From Magnaporthiopsis rhizophila (Eukaryota > Ascomycota > Sordariomycetes > Magnaporthales > Magnaporthaceae), in NCBI GenBank assembly GCA_003049465.1, contig PYSS01000020.1, positions 335,706 to 399,705 on the forward strand: a stretch of DNA of 64,000 bases, written 5' to 3'. Positions 45,859 to 56,930 of this stretch are shown here, piece after piece. Within the stretch, counting starts at the first letter, position 1; each line of letters starts with the position of its first letter. The notes under the pieces were generated by a model. The model saw only the letters and a program-made list of their open reading frames with translations. It did not search any database and had not been told where the DNA came from. Position numbers and translations under genes: made by a program.

Positions 45859-48850
45859 TCATGCCGGCTCGGCCCAGTTCACCTGCTCCATGACCTGCCC
45901 GGCCGTGGGGTGCGTGTACGCTATCCTCAGACGAAGTCGCAAAGGCTAGCCGTGAAACAGGTAGTTAGCATGAATAAAAACCCCGGCCAGCTAGTAGAGA
46001 GGGCTGTCTTACCCCTTTGCAACCCAAGACCCTCATCAGCTGTGTCGCCTCAACGCCCGGGTCCACCTGGGAGGTCGAGATGCTCAGCAGCTGCAGCTTT
46101 TGCGACTTGGGCACGGCTGCTTGGAGGCCGACGTCGGAGAGGGACGCGCCGCCCGAGTTGCGGAAGCGCGCCGTGGCCTGAATGGCACCCTCGGCGTTGC
46201 GCTGCGTCTGTATCGTCACGTTAAGCCCGTTGCCGTCGTAGCACGGGTGGCCCACCGGGGGCGCCGCCGCCGCTGCCTGGGCTGGAGGAGGTGGCGTCGA
46301 GACGGCCCCGAAAAGATCCATGCTCGCAGATGCTGCGGGCGGCGCGGCCGCCGCCGCTGCCGCAGGGGCAGGGGACGCCGTCGACGGGCCGGGGCCAAAC
46401 AGGTCCATTATCGAAGCCACATTAGACTGCTGGCCCGATACGGGCGAGGACAGAGACCCAGCGGGTGCGGGCGCGGTGGCGCCGCCGAGGATGTCTGCAA
46501 GCAGGTCGGCGTTGTTCTGGCCGCCGTTGGTCGGCGACGTGACCGGGCCGCTGCTGTCGCCCATGAGGTCGAATAAAAGGTCCTCCTCCTTTGGCTTGAC
46601 CACCTTCGGCTTGCGCGAAGCCTTGGCGGGCTTCTTGGTCGCCTCGCCCAGTACCCTGGACGACTCCTTGATCTGCGGCGGCGGCATCTTCTCGAGCACG
46701 CCGCTGCGGATCTGCTCATAGCCCAACAGGTTGCTATACTCAACAGCGCGCTGCTGGACCTCGACGTCAAGGCTGGTCTGGTGGGCCTGCAACAGACGGC
46801 GCACCCTCTCTATCTGGGCCGCGTCTGATAACCTTGTTGTCAACTTCACCAGGGCCGTGACTATGTATTCGGTCGACACCTGGGTGGCGTAGTTGCTGTT
46901 AAGCACCGTTGAGAACAGATCGATAACCTCGTGTTCGCGCACCGGCTGCGCAGGCTCCTCGTCCTCCATCTGCCCGCCGCGGAGCAGGGCGTCGCCATAC
47001 TCGCCGATACACCAGGCGCCGGCCTGGGTGAGGCTCTCCTGGGTCACGTCCTTCTTTAGGTTGTTGTAAAGCTTCTGCACCGCATACGTCTGCAGCTCGG
47101 GGGTAGTGGCGATGAGCCGGATAAACGACGATAGGATAGGTTCCTTCACATAGTTGCCGGCCAGGGTCAGTACCCTCAACATGGTGTCGACATGCCACCG
47201 CTTGTTGGGCGCAAACTTGTCGGCCGCGATGCCGATCTGGCTGGTCATGGTGGGCTTGAACTCGTTATCGGCGACCTCGAGGAAGGCCAACAGCTCGCGG
47301 ATCAGGACGCGCACGTTGCCCTCGTTGATCAGCGTGAAGCTCAACTCGAGTGCACGCCTCCTGATGCTGATGTCGGGGTCGCGCAGGCACTCGAGGATGG
47401 TGTTGCGATGCCTCTGCACCGCATTGGGCTCGATGGCGACAACCTTGACGAGGGTGTTGAGGGCGACGTAGCGGATGTTGTTGTCCCTATTGGTCAGGAA
47501 CTTGCCGAGGATGTTGACGCCGAGCACGCGCAGGCCCGAGTCGGCCTCGATGTCGAGGATGGTGCGCACGGCCTCGTACAGGATTGAGTTGCCCACGTTC
47601 TTCGACGAATCCGTGTTGGTGGCCACCTGGGCCAGGATGTCGTTGATCTGCTCGCTGACCTGGGCGTCGCCGCGGGCGAGCACCCTCAACAGACGGAGGA
47701 TCTTGACCTGCAGGAACGGGTCCGTGATGCCTGTGACGTCGTGCTCGGGCGCGTAGCCTGACGAGGCCAGGCCCTTGAGGGTGCGCACCAGTCCGGGCAC
47801 GAACTGGCGGAACTTCTCAATGATGCCCTCCTCGCCGCCGCCCTCGTCCTCGTCCTCGTCGGCTTCGCACAGGCTGGTCACGAGGGTCAGGCCGCAGAGC
47901 AGGACGCCGTGGTTACGATCTGACAGCAGCTGCGTGGCCTTCTCGATAAAGTGCTCCTGCAGGTCCGGCACCTTGCGACATATCCGCATGGCGCACAGCG
48001 CTGCTTTTCTCCGGATGTACGGGTTGGCGGTCGATACTAGGTTCTCGATCTCGGGGAACAGGTCTCGCGACATCTCGACGGAAGCTATGTTTCCCAGCGT
48101 GCACAGGGCGAGGCCCACGACGTACTGGTTGGAGTGTGTGAGGTCACTGCGGAGAAGGGCCACACTGGTTAGTGAACCACAAACACATTACACACTTGGA
48201 TATAAACGACGGTGTTGCTTACTTTTTGAGGGAGTTGGTGACGAGCGTGAGAACCTCCTGGTTCTCGTCGAGCAGCAGGCTGGTGGCCAGGTGTCCGAGA
48301 CGCTTGTCGGCGAACCGCGGGGAGGCCAGCAGCTTCAGACACTCGATCTGGCCGAAGTGTGTCCTCTCGCCGAGGGTAAAGAGGTAGAGGAGCTTGGACA
48401 CATTGTTCCGCCTGCGACATGACCCCGCCACCATGTTTATCTTGCGTTAGCGCCTCGCGGTCCGTTGGATCGGATATGCTAGGTTGGAAATAGGAGCAGG
48501 AGGATCGATATCGTGACGTCTTGTCTATCCGCCGCCGTCACTGTCGTCAAGGAATGTGGGCAGCCAGCTTGCATCGCGCGACGGACGGCGGCGGAAACAG
48601 GGGCCACAGCACACAGCACACACGCACCTCACGCTGTGATCGCCGCTCTCTTCTCGGAAGCTTGCGCGGATGGAGGCGCTCTCCTTCTGGATAACAGCTC
48701 GCTCGTCCGCGATGGTCTTGGCCGCGCGCACGTTGCGGATAAACTGCTTGACTTTCCGAGGTGCGGTGCGTTCAGTTTCGGTGCCCGGCCCGCACTGGCA
48801 GTCCGCCATTTTGGGAGGTGGGATGAAGGCGGCGACTTACGGGAAGCCAT
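45859..48850 (-). CDS. APL4: AP-1 clathrin adaptor subunit gamma
   Basis: Five coding exons (48850-48841, 48751-48628, 48411-48223, 48146-46013, 45945-45859) give 847 aa. The first exon is only 10 nt; with the next it spells MASLKQFIRNVRAAKTIADE, the family N-terminus. Other joins give HSVRRNNVSKLLYLFTLGER, VTNSLKNDLTHSNQYVVG and LGCKGPLRLRLRIAY. A HEAT-type adaptin trunk covers about residues 1-590. The hinge is Ala/Pro-rich with clathrin-box-like LLFDLMG and repeated MDLFG motifs. The C-terminal ear (GHPCYDGNGLNVTIQ ... NWAEPA) completes the protein. AP-1 sorts cargo between trans-Golgi and endosomes; with TLG2, the SAC phosphatase and GH47 it belongs to the membrane-traffic set of this window. 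Confidence 0.96.
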
Positions 48851-49631
48851 TGTGGCACACCGACTGGGAGGCCCGCGGAGGGGCCGTCTAGATAACTCGG
48901 GCCAGGCTTCGAGGGGAGCTCAAGGGACGCGGTCGAGAGTCTATACAGGCCGGATTTGGACGGCGGTTGCATGCGTTTGTTTGCTGTCTAATATTCCCTA
49001 TCCCCAGCTCTTTCCCCTAGCAAGTCCAGACCTCAAGCTGGCGTCTGGTCCGCAGTGGGGATTGGCTAATGGTGGGGCATCTGACTGTACCGGCCTAAAA
49101 TTCAAGGCCACAATTCTCACCCGGAACCCCTGACATCACCTCGACCGATGGTAGCAGAATATCCAAGCATAAATTCACCGTTCTTGACGATTTCTGAGTA
49201 TGGCGGTTGGTTGAAGCAGCTGCTGGATTATCTCTTCCTTTCGGTTTTTTTTTTCTTATTTTCTTTCTTTTTAACTCCTCCGTTACTCCTGGATCTAGTT
49301 CTCCTCCTCTTGAGCTTCCGTTTCGCGTCCTAAATTTTTATAAGTCCCGAAACTCGTAGTCGCCCAGATGTCCTAATAGCACAAACATCGATACTCAGAT
49401 TCAAGCAGGAGCCTTCTGATTTTGTTTTACATGAAGGCGGATAGAATCTGTCTGCCAGAGAGCGAGTGGGAGAACATGTACTTTATATGCGCTATCCAAA
49501 TCCTGGGATCCCGAGGACCCGATCCTCCAGATGTCCCTCCTTCTTCCGGCTACACGCTCCATTTAGACCCAAGTAGTAAGGACCAAGAGACAAGTTCAGA
49601 GAAAAATCAGACAGACTTTTAAACACAACAC
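48851..49631. other. AP-1 gamma promoter and GH47 3' region
   Basis: 780 bp between two minus-strand genes. T-rich pyrimidine runs near 49240-49275. No gene recognised. Confidence 0.5.
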
Positions 49632-51482
49632 CTAAGCATCCCCCCTCCTCAACGGATGCGCCTCCGTATTAAGCACCCACTCGTCCAGACTAAGCACGTC
49701 AAACTCGGAAAACACGAGGAAAAAGTACTTGAGCGTCTCGGCCAGCCAGAAAGACTCCATACTGTCCATCTTGTGCGGATCCGCGCGCGTGACGTCGTCC
49801 AGGCTCGCCGCGGCGATGGCCGTGCGCGTGTGCTTCTTGATGGCGGCAAACATGTCCCAGGCCTTGTCCATCCAGGCCGCGTCCCCTGTGAGGCGGTACA
49901 TGATGAAGACGGACTCGATAGCCTCGGGCCGCAGGATATACTTGCGGTCGTCCATGTCGGTCATGCCGGGCACGAGCCGCCGCTTCCGTATGTGCAGCGC
50001 GACCATCTCCTCCAGACCCGGGTCGTCCTTCTTGATGGACAGCCGCTCCGCGATGGCCGCGTGCCACCTTTCTGTGGACCAGGCGCAGGCAGCATCATCG
50101 TCGTTGCTACGCTTGCCCTTTACCCCGCCGCCGCAGGGCACGAACGAAAAGACCTCGGGTCCTATGCCCGACGCGGTGGAGCGGTACGCCCAGACGCAGG
50201 CCTCGGTCAGCGCCTGCGCCGTCTCGAGATCGGCGCTGCGGGAGGGGAAGATCCTGGACGCGATCCCGACCATCCCTCCGGCAAAGCACGTCAAGTGCTG
50301 GCCGCGGGCGACGTACGTGACCTCGCGCTGCTGCTGCTGCTGGCGGGAGCCGCCCGAGACGTAGACGTCGCCCGACACGGTGAGCCTCTCGTTGCGCTCG
50401 TTGAGCACGCGGCGGAACAGGTGCTCCTCCGCAACCCCTATAAACCCCTCGTACATGCGGCGCGGCTGGTCCAGCGCGCCCGCCAGCAGCAGGTACTGCT
50501 TGGGGAGGTACTCGTACAGCGAGTCGGACATGCCGCCGAGCGTAAAGGTGCGGTCGAGGTCGAACTTGAGGCTGGCCGCGTTGACCATGACGGGCCACAT
50601 TCCCGGCAGGCGCGAGGCCTGCTGGCCGCGCTCGAAGGCGTCGGCGATGCGCTGCACGGCATCGTAGTAGCGCGCGTCGCCCGTCAGCTGCGACAGCTTG
50701 GTGAACTCGAGGCTGAGCGTGCCCAACTCGGACACGAGCACGGCGGTCGGCGCCGTCTGCGCCTTGGCGGAAGCGTAGGAGCGCCAGTCCCAGCGCGCGA
50801 TGGGCATGCGGTTCGGCGTGTCGAAGGCGCATAGGAGCAGCTCGGCCACCTCGACGGCCTTTTCCAGCAGCAGGTGGTGCTTCTTGCCGCTCAGCTCGAA
50901 GGCGCTCAGGAACCCGCCCAGGTAGCGGATGGTGGTCTCGAAGACGTTGATCTCGCGCGCGTTGGGGCGGGAAAAGTCAATCTTGGCCACGGCGGCCACG
51001 CCACGCTCAAAGTCGCCCTTCATGCCCATGAGCCACAGCGAGTCCAGCGAGTCCACCAGCGTGGCGGCCCAGCCGCCAAAGGGATCGTGTGGCCCGCCGC
51101 TGATGGGCAGCACCTCGTCGTGCAGCCATGCGTACTTCTTATACCCAGCCCAGCTGTGCTCGAAGCTCTCCCTAACGGCAGCGAGGCGCGCCAAGCGCAG
51201 CTTCCTGGCCTCGTCGTCCTCCCGCGGTGGCGGCGACCTTTGGATGCGCGGGATGGACACGGCCGGGGTTGGGCGCGGAGGCAAGGAGGAGAGTGATGTC
51301 ACGGGATAACGGTCCGGCAGCTTGGACCAGCGGGCCGAGTCGGCGGCGCTCTGTGGCGCTGTTTTGAGGGCGGTGGGACTTTTACCGTCCTTATCGCCGA
51401 GCAGGAAGAACCAGCAGACCACGATCCAAACGCCGACAACGACCAACAGAGACCGCCATCGCCTGAGCGAGCCCACAGGCAT
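49632..51482 (-). CDS. GH47 alpha-1,2-mannosidase, type II membrane protein
   Basis: Single exon, 616 aa. A short basic start is followed by one hydrophobic segment (about residues 11-28, LLVVVGVWIVVCWFFLLG), giving type II topology with a luminal catalytic domain. Family GH47 text is clear: RESFEHSWAGYKKYAW, GGWAATLVDSLDSLWLMG, NVFETTIRYLGGFLSAFELSG, LPGMWPVMVN, GGMSDSLYEYLPK and ESFWLAETLKYFFLVFSE, with a terminal NTEAHP whose Thr normally binds calcium. These enzymes trim alpha-1,2-mannose from N-glycans in the ER or Golgi. Sequence belongs to the fungal PISGG-type subgroup rather than the EDEM/Htm1 subgroup. Confidence 0.93.
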   Translation of the reverse strand: MPVGSLRRWRSLLVVVGVWIVVCWFFLLGDKDGKSPTALKTAPQSAADSARWSKLPDRYPVTSLSSLPPRPTPAVSIPRIQRSPPPREDDEARKLRLARLAAVRESFEHSWAGYKKYAWLHDEVLPISGGPHDPFGGWAATLVDSLDSLWLMGMKGDFERGVAAVAKIDFSRPNAREINVFETTIRYLGGFLSAFELSGKKHHLLLEKAVEVAELLLCAFDTPNRMPIARWDWRSYASAKAQTAPTAVLVSELGTLSLEFTKLSQLTGDARYYDAVQRIADAFERGQQASRLPGMWPVMVNAASLKFDLDRTFTLGGMSDSLYEYLPKQYLLLAGALDQPRRMYEGFIGVAEEHLFRRVLNERNERLTVSGDVYVSGGSRQQQQQREVTYVARGQHLTCFAGGMVGIASRIFPSRSADLETAQALTEACVWAYRSTASGIGPEVFSFVPCGGGVKGKRSNDDDAACAWSTERWHAAIAERLSIKKDDPGLEEMVALHIRKRRLVPGMTDMDDRKYILRPEAIESVFIMYRLTGDAAWMDKAWDMFAAIKKHTRTAIAAASLDDVTRADPHKMDSMESFWLAETLKYFFLVFSEFDVLSLDEWVLNTEAHPLRRGDA

Positions 51483-52908
51483 AGCCGTATGTATAGCCTA
51501 TGCCACCGACAGGCTCGAGATGATTTTAGGGTCCAATATTGCCCGTCGGAACTGGGCGACGTTTAGGTTCGGTTCGGCCGAGGTCTGCGAACCCAACGGC
51601 AGCAAGCTCACCGAGTTTTCAGCTGCAGGGATCGGTAAACGTGCGACGCTGCCATTTGCTAGTTCATCTCACAGCGCCTAACATTGTGGCCGGTCCGTCC
51701 CGGCTCTGCGAAACCGGGATGAGTGCAAAACAGGAGGAGGAGGCCAGTAGAAAACGAATGTGCGATCAGATAAAGTACTAAGTAGTGCAAGACATCCCCA
51801 GAATGTCGATGTTTGGTTGTCGGTTGTCAGCTCAATTGGGTGGCGGCCAAAGCTGTGGCGGAGCGGGGTGTTCGTCCCGTTCTCGATCATCACGGGATCC
51901 AGACGAAAAGCATCCCTCGTTACAACAAAGGGTAACCACCATAGACTCTTGTCAGACGGGAGCTATTGTGCCACACCCCCTCCAATACCCATAGGGCTGA
52001 AAAAAGGCTGGGGGGGTATGGTCAAGACAAGAAACGAAAATGCATGGACGGACGGGCAAGGGCAGAAGAAGGGTCCCCGTTGCGGGCGCTAGGGAGCACA
52101 GCCACCCTCGGCCTGCAACCGTTCCCTCGGGTCTGACCCGTCACCCCGACCCCAGAATGGCCTTCTTCTGGGTTGGCAGGTTTGACATGCATCCCGTTTT
52201 GGTCATCCCTTTGACCCAGCCAGATAGGGCCAAGGACTGTAAGAGGTAGGTAGCCAGGAGTCTGGACCAACAGCCGGATCCGAAGACGCAGCTAATAACC
52301 GTATATGGCCAAGCTTAAAAACGACTGTCGTATTGCTCGTAGTTGAATCCCCTCGTCGGACGAACACCTTCCTGGAATTGAAAGGTCCTCGGGTGCCATC
52401 AGGCTCTAGCCTATAAGTGTCGAGTTGGGCAGCGAATATCCAATTCTAGTCTTTCCTCTACTTTGCCTCGACAAAGTCCCGATCTTTATAGACTGGGGCG
52501 CCGTACAATTGACATCATGTACCTTCGCAGAAAGGGCATCCTCATTCGCCACAGCTGCACCGTTTAGCGTGTTGTGCGAGACCTGGCTCTCAGGGCTATT
52601 TCCTAGCACGCACAAGGGATATCTCAAGCCCCCGTAGGGATCTTAACCGCAAGAAATAAGGGAAAAGGGGTTGAAATTGAAGAAGCAAAGTAGGACATGT
52701 TTCCCATGACATGGCCATCCTCTCTGCGGTCGCTCCGTTGGAGAGAGTCCCGTCGAATATCCTCCAGTGAAAGAAAAACCCAGGTATGGAACGTCTGCGA
52801 CCGCCGTCGCACCGTCCGAATCCACTCCCTCAAGCAAACGAAGAAACAGGAAGCATTTTTCTCCATAAAGACGTGCCATGAAAAAAGTACGTTGGGAATT
52901 GTCAGCCA
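51483..52908. other. 1.4 kb spacer, GH47 promoter and calmodulin 3' region
   Basis: No gene recognised. A GGTAGGTAG motif lies at 52245-52253. Frames of 60-110 codons on both strands lack family features. Confidence 0.5.
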
Positions 52909-54057
52909 TTACTTCTGCATCATCAACTGCACAAATTCGTTGTCTGCGTTGCTGTTAGTCAAAGCTCTGCCCCTCGGATGTTGGAGTGTGGGTATGGGGA
53001 GGGATGGGCGGCGAGGGCGAGAGTGGGGTTGCAAGGCTAGACGTACAGTCGATCCGGCCATCACCGTCCTGATCGGCCTCACGGATCATCTCATCAACCT
53101 CGTCGTCCGTGAGCTTTTCGCCGATAGATGTCATGACATGGCGCAGCTCGGCGGCCGAGATGAAGCCGTTGTTGTCGCGGTCGAAGACCTTGAAAGCCTC
53201 ACGGATCTCCTCCTCGGAGTCGGTATCCTTCATCTTCCTGGCCATCATGGTCAGGAATTCTATGGCGGGCGTGATGTTAGCGCAAGGCGAGAATGAACAT
53301 GGACCAAGAAATTCGGTCAGGTATGGGTCGGGTATTGGGCTGTGGCCGTACCCGGGAAGTCGATGGTGCCATTGTTGTCGGCATCGACCTCGTTGATCAT
53401 GTCCTGCAGCTCAGACTCGGAAGGGTTCTGGCCGAGCGACCGCATGACGGTCCCGAGCTCCTTGGTGGTGATTTGTCCTGGGCAAAGGTGTTAGCTCATG
53501 CTTCTGGGTACTTCATCCGTGGCTCGCCGCCCAGACAAGGGCGTTCAGTATCGGGGGTAGCGATGCGAATTCTTCATCGGCGTGCATGGTTGCGGGAAAA
53601 GCTGTATCGACTAACCATCGCCGTCCTTGTCCTGTTATTGCACGCAAAGTTTGCCTCGTCAGCATCGTGTCCCTTAACTGGTTCCGTGCCTCGAAGGCTT
53701 GGCTGCGGTGGCGGTGGTGATGGTGGTGGTGGTTGTGGTGGTGACGCTAGAACAATGCCGCTGGGTTTGCGGGCGGCGGGGTAGGGCAGGCCACTTACGA
53801 AAAGAGAGAACGCCTCCTTGAACTCGGACACCTGCTCCTCGGAAAGTGAGTCCGCCTGTCGCATGGGGAACAGCAGTTAGTTGGGAATTCGGCCACAGTC
53901 GACAAACCGCCTACTGGTGCGTGTGGGCGTTGGAGCGGGCGGGCGCGCGCCTTTCCTCCATGGCTGGCCGCGGGGTTGCGACTCTCGGCGAGGAGGGCGA
54001 GGCGGCGCCAGCGGTAGCAGCATCGACGGGCTGACAGCTTGGGCTGGAGCTTACCAT
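52909..54057 (-). CDS. CMD1: Calmodulin
   Basis: Six coding exons (54057-54055, 53855-53799, 53631-53616, 53477-53352, 53259-53047, 52943-52909) give 149 aa, the exact family length. The first coding exon is just the ATG, and the third is 16 nt. All introns are GT-AG and joins are in phase: [51 protein letters not shown]. Four canonical EF-hand loops are visible ([48 protein letters not shown]). It is the universal Ca2+ sensor that activates calcineurin and CaM kinases in fungi. Frames read without splicing give truncated products only. Confidence 0.98.
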
Positions 54058-55117
54058 GATGTATAACGACGCTGGTTAGAGGTGTTGAATGTGGCGGGAG
54101 CAAGTTTGTGTGCTGTTGAGTTGAGGCTTCGTGAGACAGCGGAAACGAGAGGGAGGCGTGTGTGGAGAATCGGGCAAATTCGACTTTGAGGATTGCAGGT
54201 GTAGGTTCAGGCAGTCTCCTCAGGGAGAGGCAAGGTTATGGGATGGAGGGATAGATTAGGAGCGTCCACAGTCACACTGGAGCGACGGGCGGGACCAGAC
54301 CCCTCGGTCCACCCAGCTCCTTTCCGAAGACGTCCATCCCTCCAGCCAGCTCCATTTCCCACTTCGGGCTGGCGAGACGCCTTGTCTCGCGCCCCCTGCG
54401 TGGCTGCCTGCCTGCAACCTAACACACACCCAGACAGACAGACACACTCACGCTCGCTCGCACATTCATTGTGCGCAGAAAGCAACTGACCATGCCTGCG
54501 TCAGAGCCTAGGCCGCGCAGCCTATTGCACCACCCAATCAGCCAACGCCCACCCCGCCAGTTGAGTCGGATCTTGGCTGCCTCCTGCGGGACAGAAGAAA
54601 GGGGCGAGTGGAGGGGTCCGTCCCTCAGACCCAGAGCTCCACCGTCACTGGCAAGCCGATCACGTAATCGGCTGAAACAGAATGGGAATTACGTGGGGGA
54701 AGTGACATGGAAGGTACAAAAGATTCCTCTTCAGCGCTCGCCCGCCGCGCTGGTCTCTGAGTGGAGCAATGCCTGGACCTGGTGCGGGTCCGCATTGCTG
54801 CTTTGGGTGCAGCTCAGCCTCATTCAGACAAAGAGCATATGCGGCAGGACCCTCGCATCTGTCCAGTTCAACAGGCTTCAGATGTCATCGCGCAAATTGC
54901 ATGGTTTCGAACAACGCCCTTTTTGCTCTCTTTGTTTTCCCCGTTTGGCGAGCGTTGCCCGTTGCATATGCCGTCAACCCAATGAAATGATTACACCTCA
55001 GGAAATGGGCCACAGTTGCTTCTCATAGATCAAAGCCAAATTCTCCACACGCGCGCAATCCTCGAGGCCTCCGAAAGTGCCGCCGCCGACCTCCGCTCCC
55101 ATCCGGCGGCGTCCGCC
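54058..55117. promoter_or_regulatory. Divergent promoter region calmodulin / TLG2
   Basis: 1.06 kb between head-to-head genes. A CACACA/GACAGACAGACA stretch lies near 54422-54450. No gene or recognised binding site. Confidence 0.5.
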
Positions 55118-56457
55118 ATGTGGCGAGATCGCACAAACCTGTAAGCTCCCCTTCCCAGGAGCCCACTCGCTGCACCCTCGTGCCGTCACACGCATTGCGC
55201 CCGGCTCGCTCCTCTCCCGCTGACACGTCCGTCGCATCACAAACAGATACATATCCTACCGGTCGTCGTATGCACACCACCCGGCCAAGCGAATGCGGTA
55301 TGGAGACCACGCGGGGACATCGACAGGCGCGGACCGCCCCGGCGGCGGCGGCACCGGCAGCAGCCTCCTCTTCTCGGCCGACGAGGACCGGCACGGCCTG
55401 CTGTCGTGGGGCGCATACGACTCTAACGACGACGGCGACGCCGTGATCGAGATGGACCTGCTGCCGCCCCGCTGGGCCGACGTCGGCGACGAGGTCTCGG
55501 ACCTGCTGGCCGAGATTGCGCAAAAGGGCCAGAAGCTCGACCGCCTGCACCAGAAGCATGTGCTTCCCGGCTTCAACGACGAGGAGGCCAAGAAGGCCGA
55601 GGAGAGCGAGATCGAGCGCCTGACCCAGCAGATCACCCGGGGCTTCCACGAGTGCCACAAGTGCATCCAGAGGGTCGACCGCATGGTCAAGGACTCGCGC
55701 CAGTCGCCCAACGGCATGAGCAGGGCCGAAGAGACCATGGCCAAGAACATACAGGTCTCGCTGGCCGCCAGGGTCCAGGAAGCGAGTGCCGGCTTCAGGA
55801 AGAAGCAGAGCGCGTATCTGAAGAGTGAGCAAGGCCTAGGTTTCTCTCTTTCATCCTTCACTGTGTCTGGACTGACGTGTATGTGCGCGCGCCAACAAAA
55901 CAGAACTAAAGGGCATGGGTGGCGGCACCATGAGCCCCGTCGGGGAGAGATCGTCGACCCCGCTAGCCGGCGGCGGCGGCGGCGGCGGTTCCTCGTCGTC
56001 GGCAGCGTATATGGAGCCGTCACTGCTCGAGTCGGACGCGGACCGGTCCTTTTCGCAGTCGACGCTGCAGGCGACGACGCACCAGAAGCGGCTGCAGTCC
56101 AACGACGCCGCTATCCTGCAGCGCGAGCGTGAGATCGACCAGATCGCGCAGGGCATCATCGACCTCTCGGACCTGTTCCGCGACCTGCAGACCATGGTCA
56201 TCGACCAGGGCACCATGCTGGACCGCATAGACTACAACGTCGAGCGCATGGCCACCGACGTCAAGGCGGCCGAGAAGGAGCTGGTCGTCGCGTCTGGCTA
56301 CCAGAAGAAGACGACAAAGAGGAAGATCATGCTGCTGCTCGTGCTCATTATTGCGGGCATCATCATTCTGCTCATCATCAAGCCCAAGAGGGGGCAGACA
56401 GCCGCTATGTCAGAGCCGGAACCGGAACCGGAGCCGGAGCCGATGGCGTGGTCATGA
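55118..56457 (+). CDS. TLG2: Qa-SNARE Tlg2 (syntaxin 16 type)
   Basis: Three coding exons (55118-55140, 55247-55824, 55904-56457) give 384 aa. Exon 1 encodes MWRDRTNL, the N-peptide of Tlg2/syntaxin 16 that binds the SM protein Vps45, and joins to YISYRSSYAHHPAKR. An Habc-type helical region spans about residues 70-195. A Gly/Ser linker precedes the SNARE helix (about 273-335: LQREREIDQIAQGIIDLSDL ... TMVIDQGTMLDRIDYNVERM), with Gln in the zero layer, then one membrane anchor (KIMLLLVLIIAGIIILLIIK). Unusually, a luminal tail of ~20 residues contains five Glu-Pro dipeptides. It mediates fusion at the trans-Golgi/endosome. Confidence 0.95.
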
Positions 56458-56930
56458 CACTGCACGTTTTTACCATTATTATCACCATCATCATCACATC
56501 ACGTCCTGTGGATGGAACTCGACGAGTTAGGCGTTCAAGGGGAATTGTAAGATACCTGCCATTATTTCCTCCTTTCTGTGCTTTTAGCGAAAGGGCCCCT
56601 GGTGCAAAAGAGGGTTTTTTTTTTTTTTTTTTTTTTTTTTTGTCGCGTTGATTACGAGCTATATAGAGCCTTTGAGGCCAGTCTCGTGTCGCATTTGGGC
56701 TTGTAATTCGACGGAGTTGTATGTTGCAATTTGTATTTGAACAGGTTTTTTTTTTTTTTTTTTTTTTTTTTAGTTCATCCTGGATATTGTAAATATCGCC
56801 TTCTAGTTTCATATACATAGATATCGTCATCTATGCACATCTAGTTTTCATCATTATACAAAAGCTCCGGCGAGCCAGTCCACCAGACACCCCGGGAATT
56901 TATGGTACACGTATCATACAAGTGCGTCCA
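56458..56930. other. Spacer between convergent TLG2 and PPR genes with two poly-T tracts
   Basis: Contains T27 (56615-56641) and T26 (56746-56771), about 105 bp apart, and the shared 3' regions. No gene. Confidence 0.65.
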
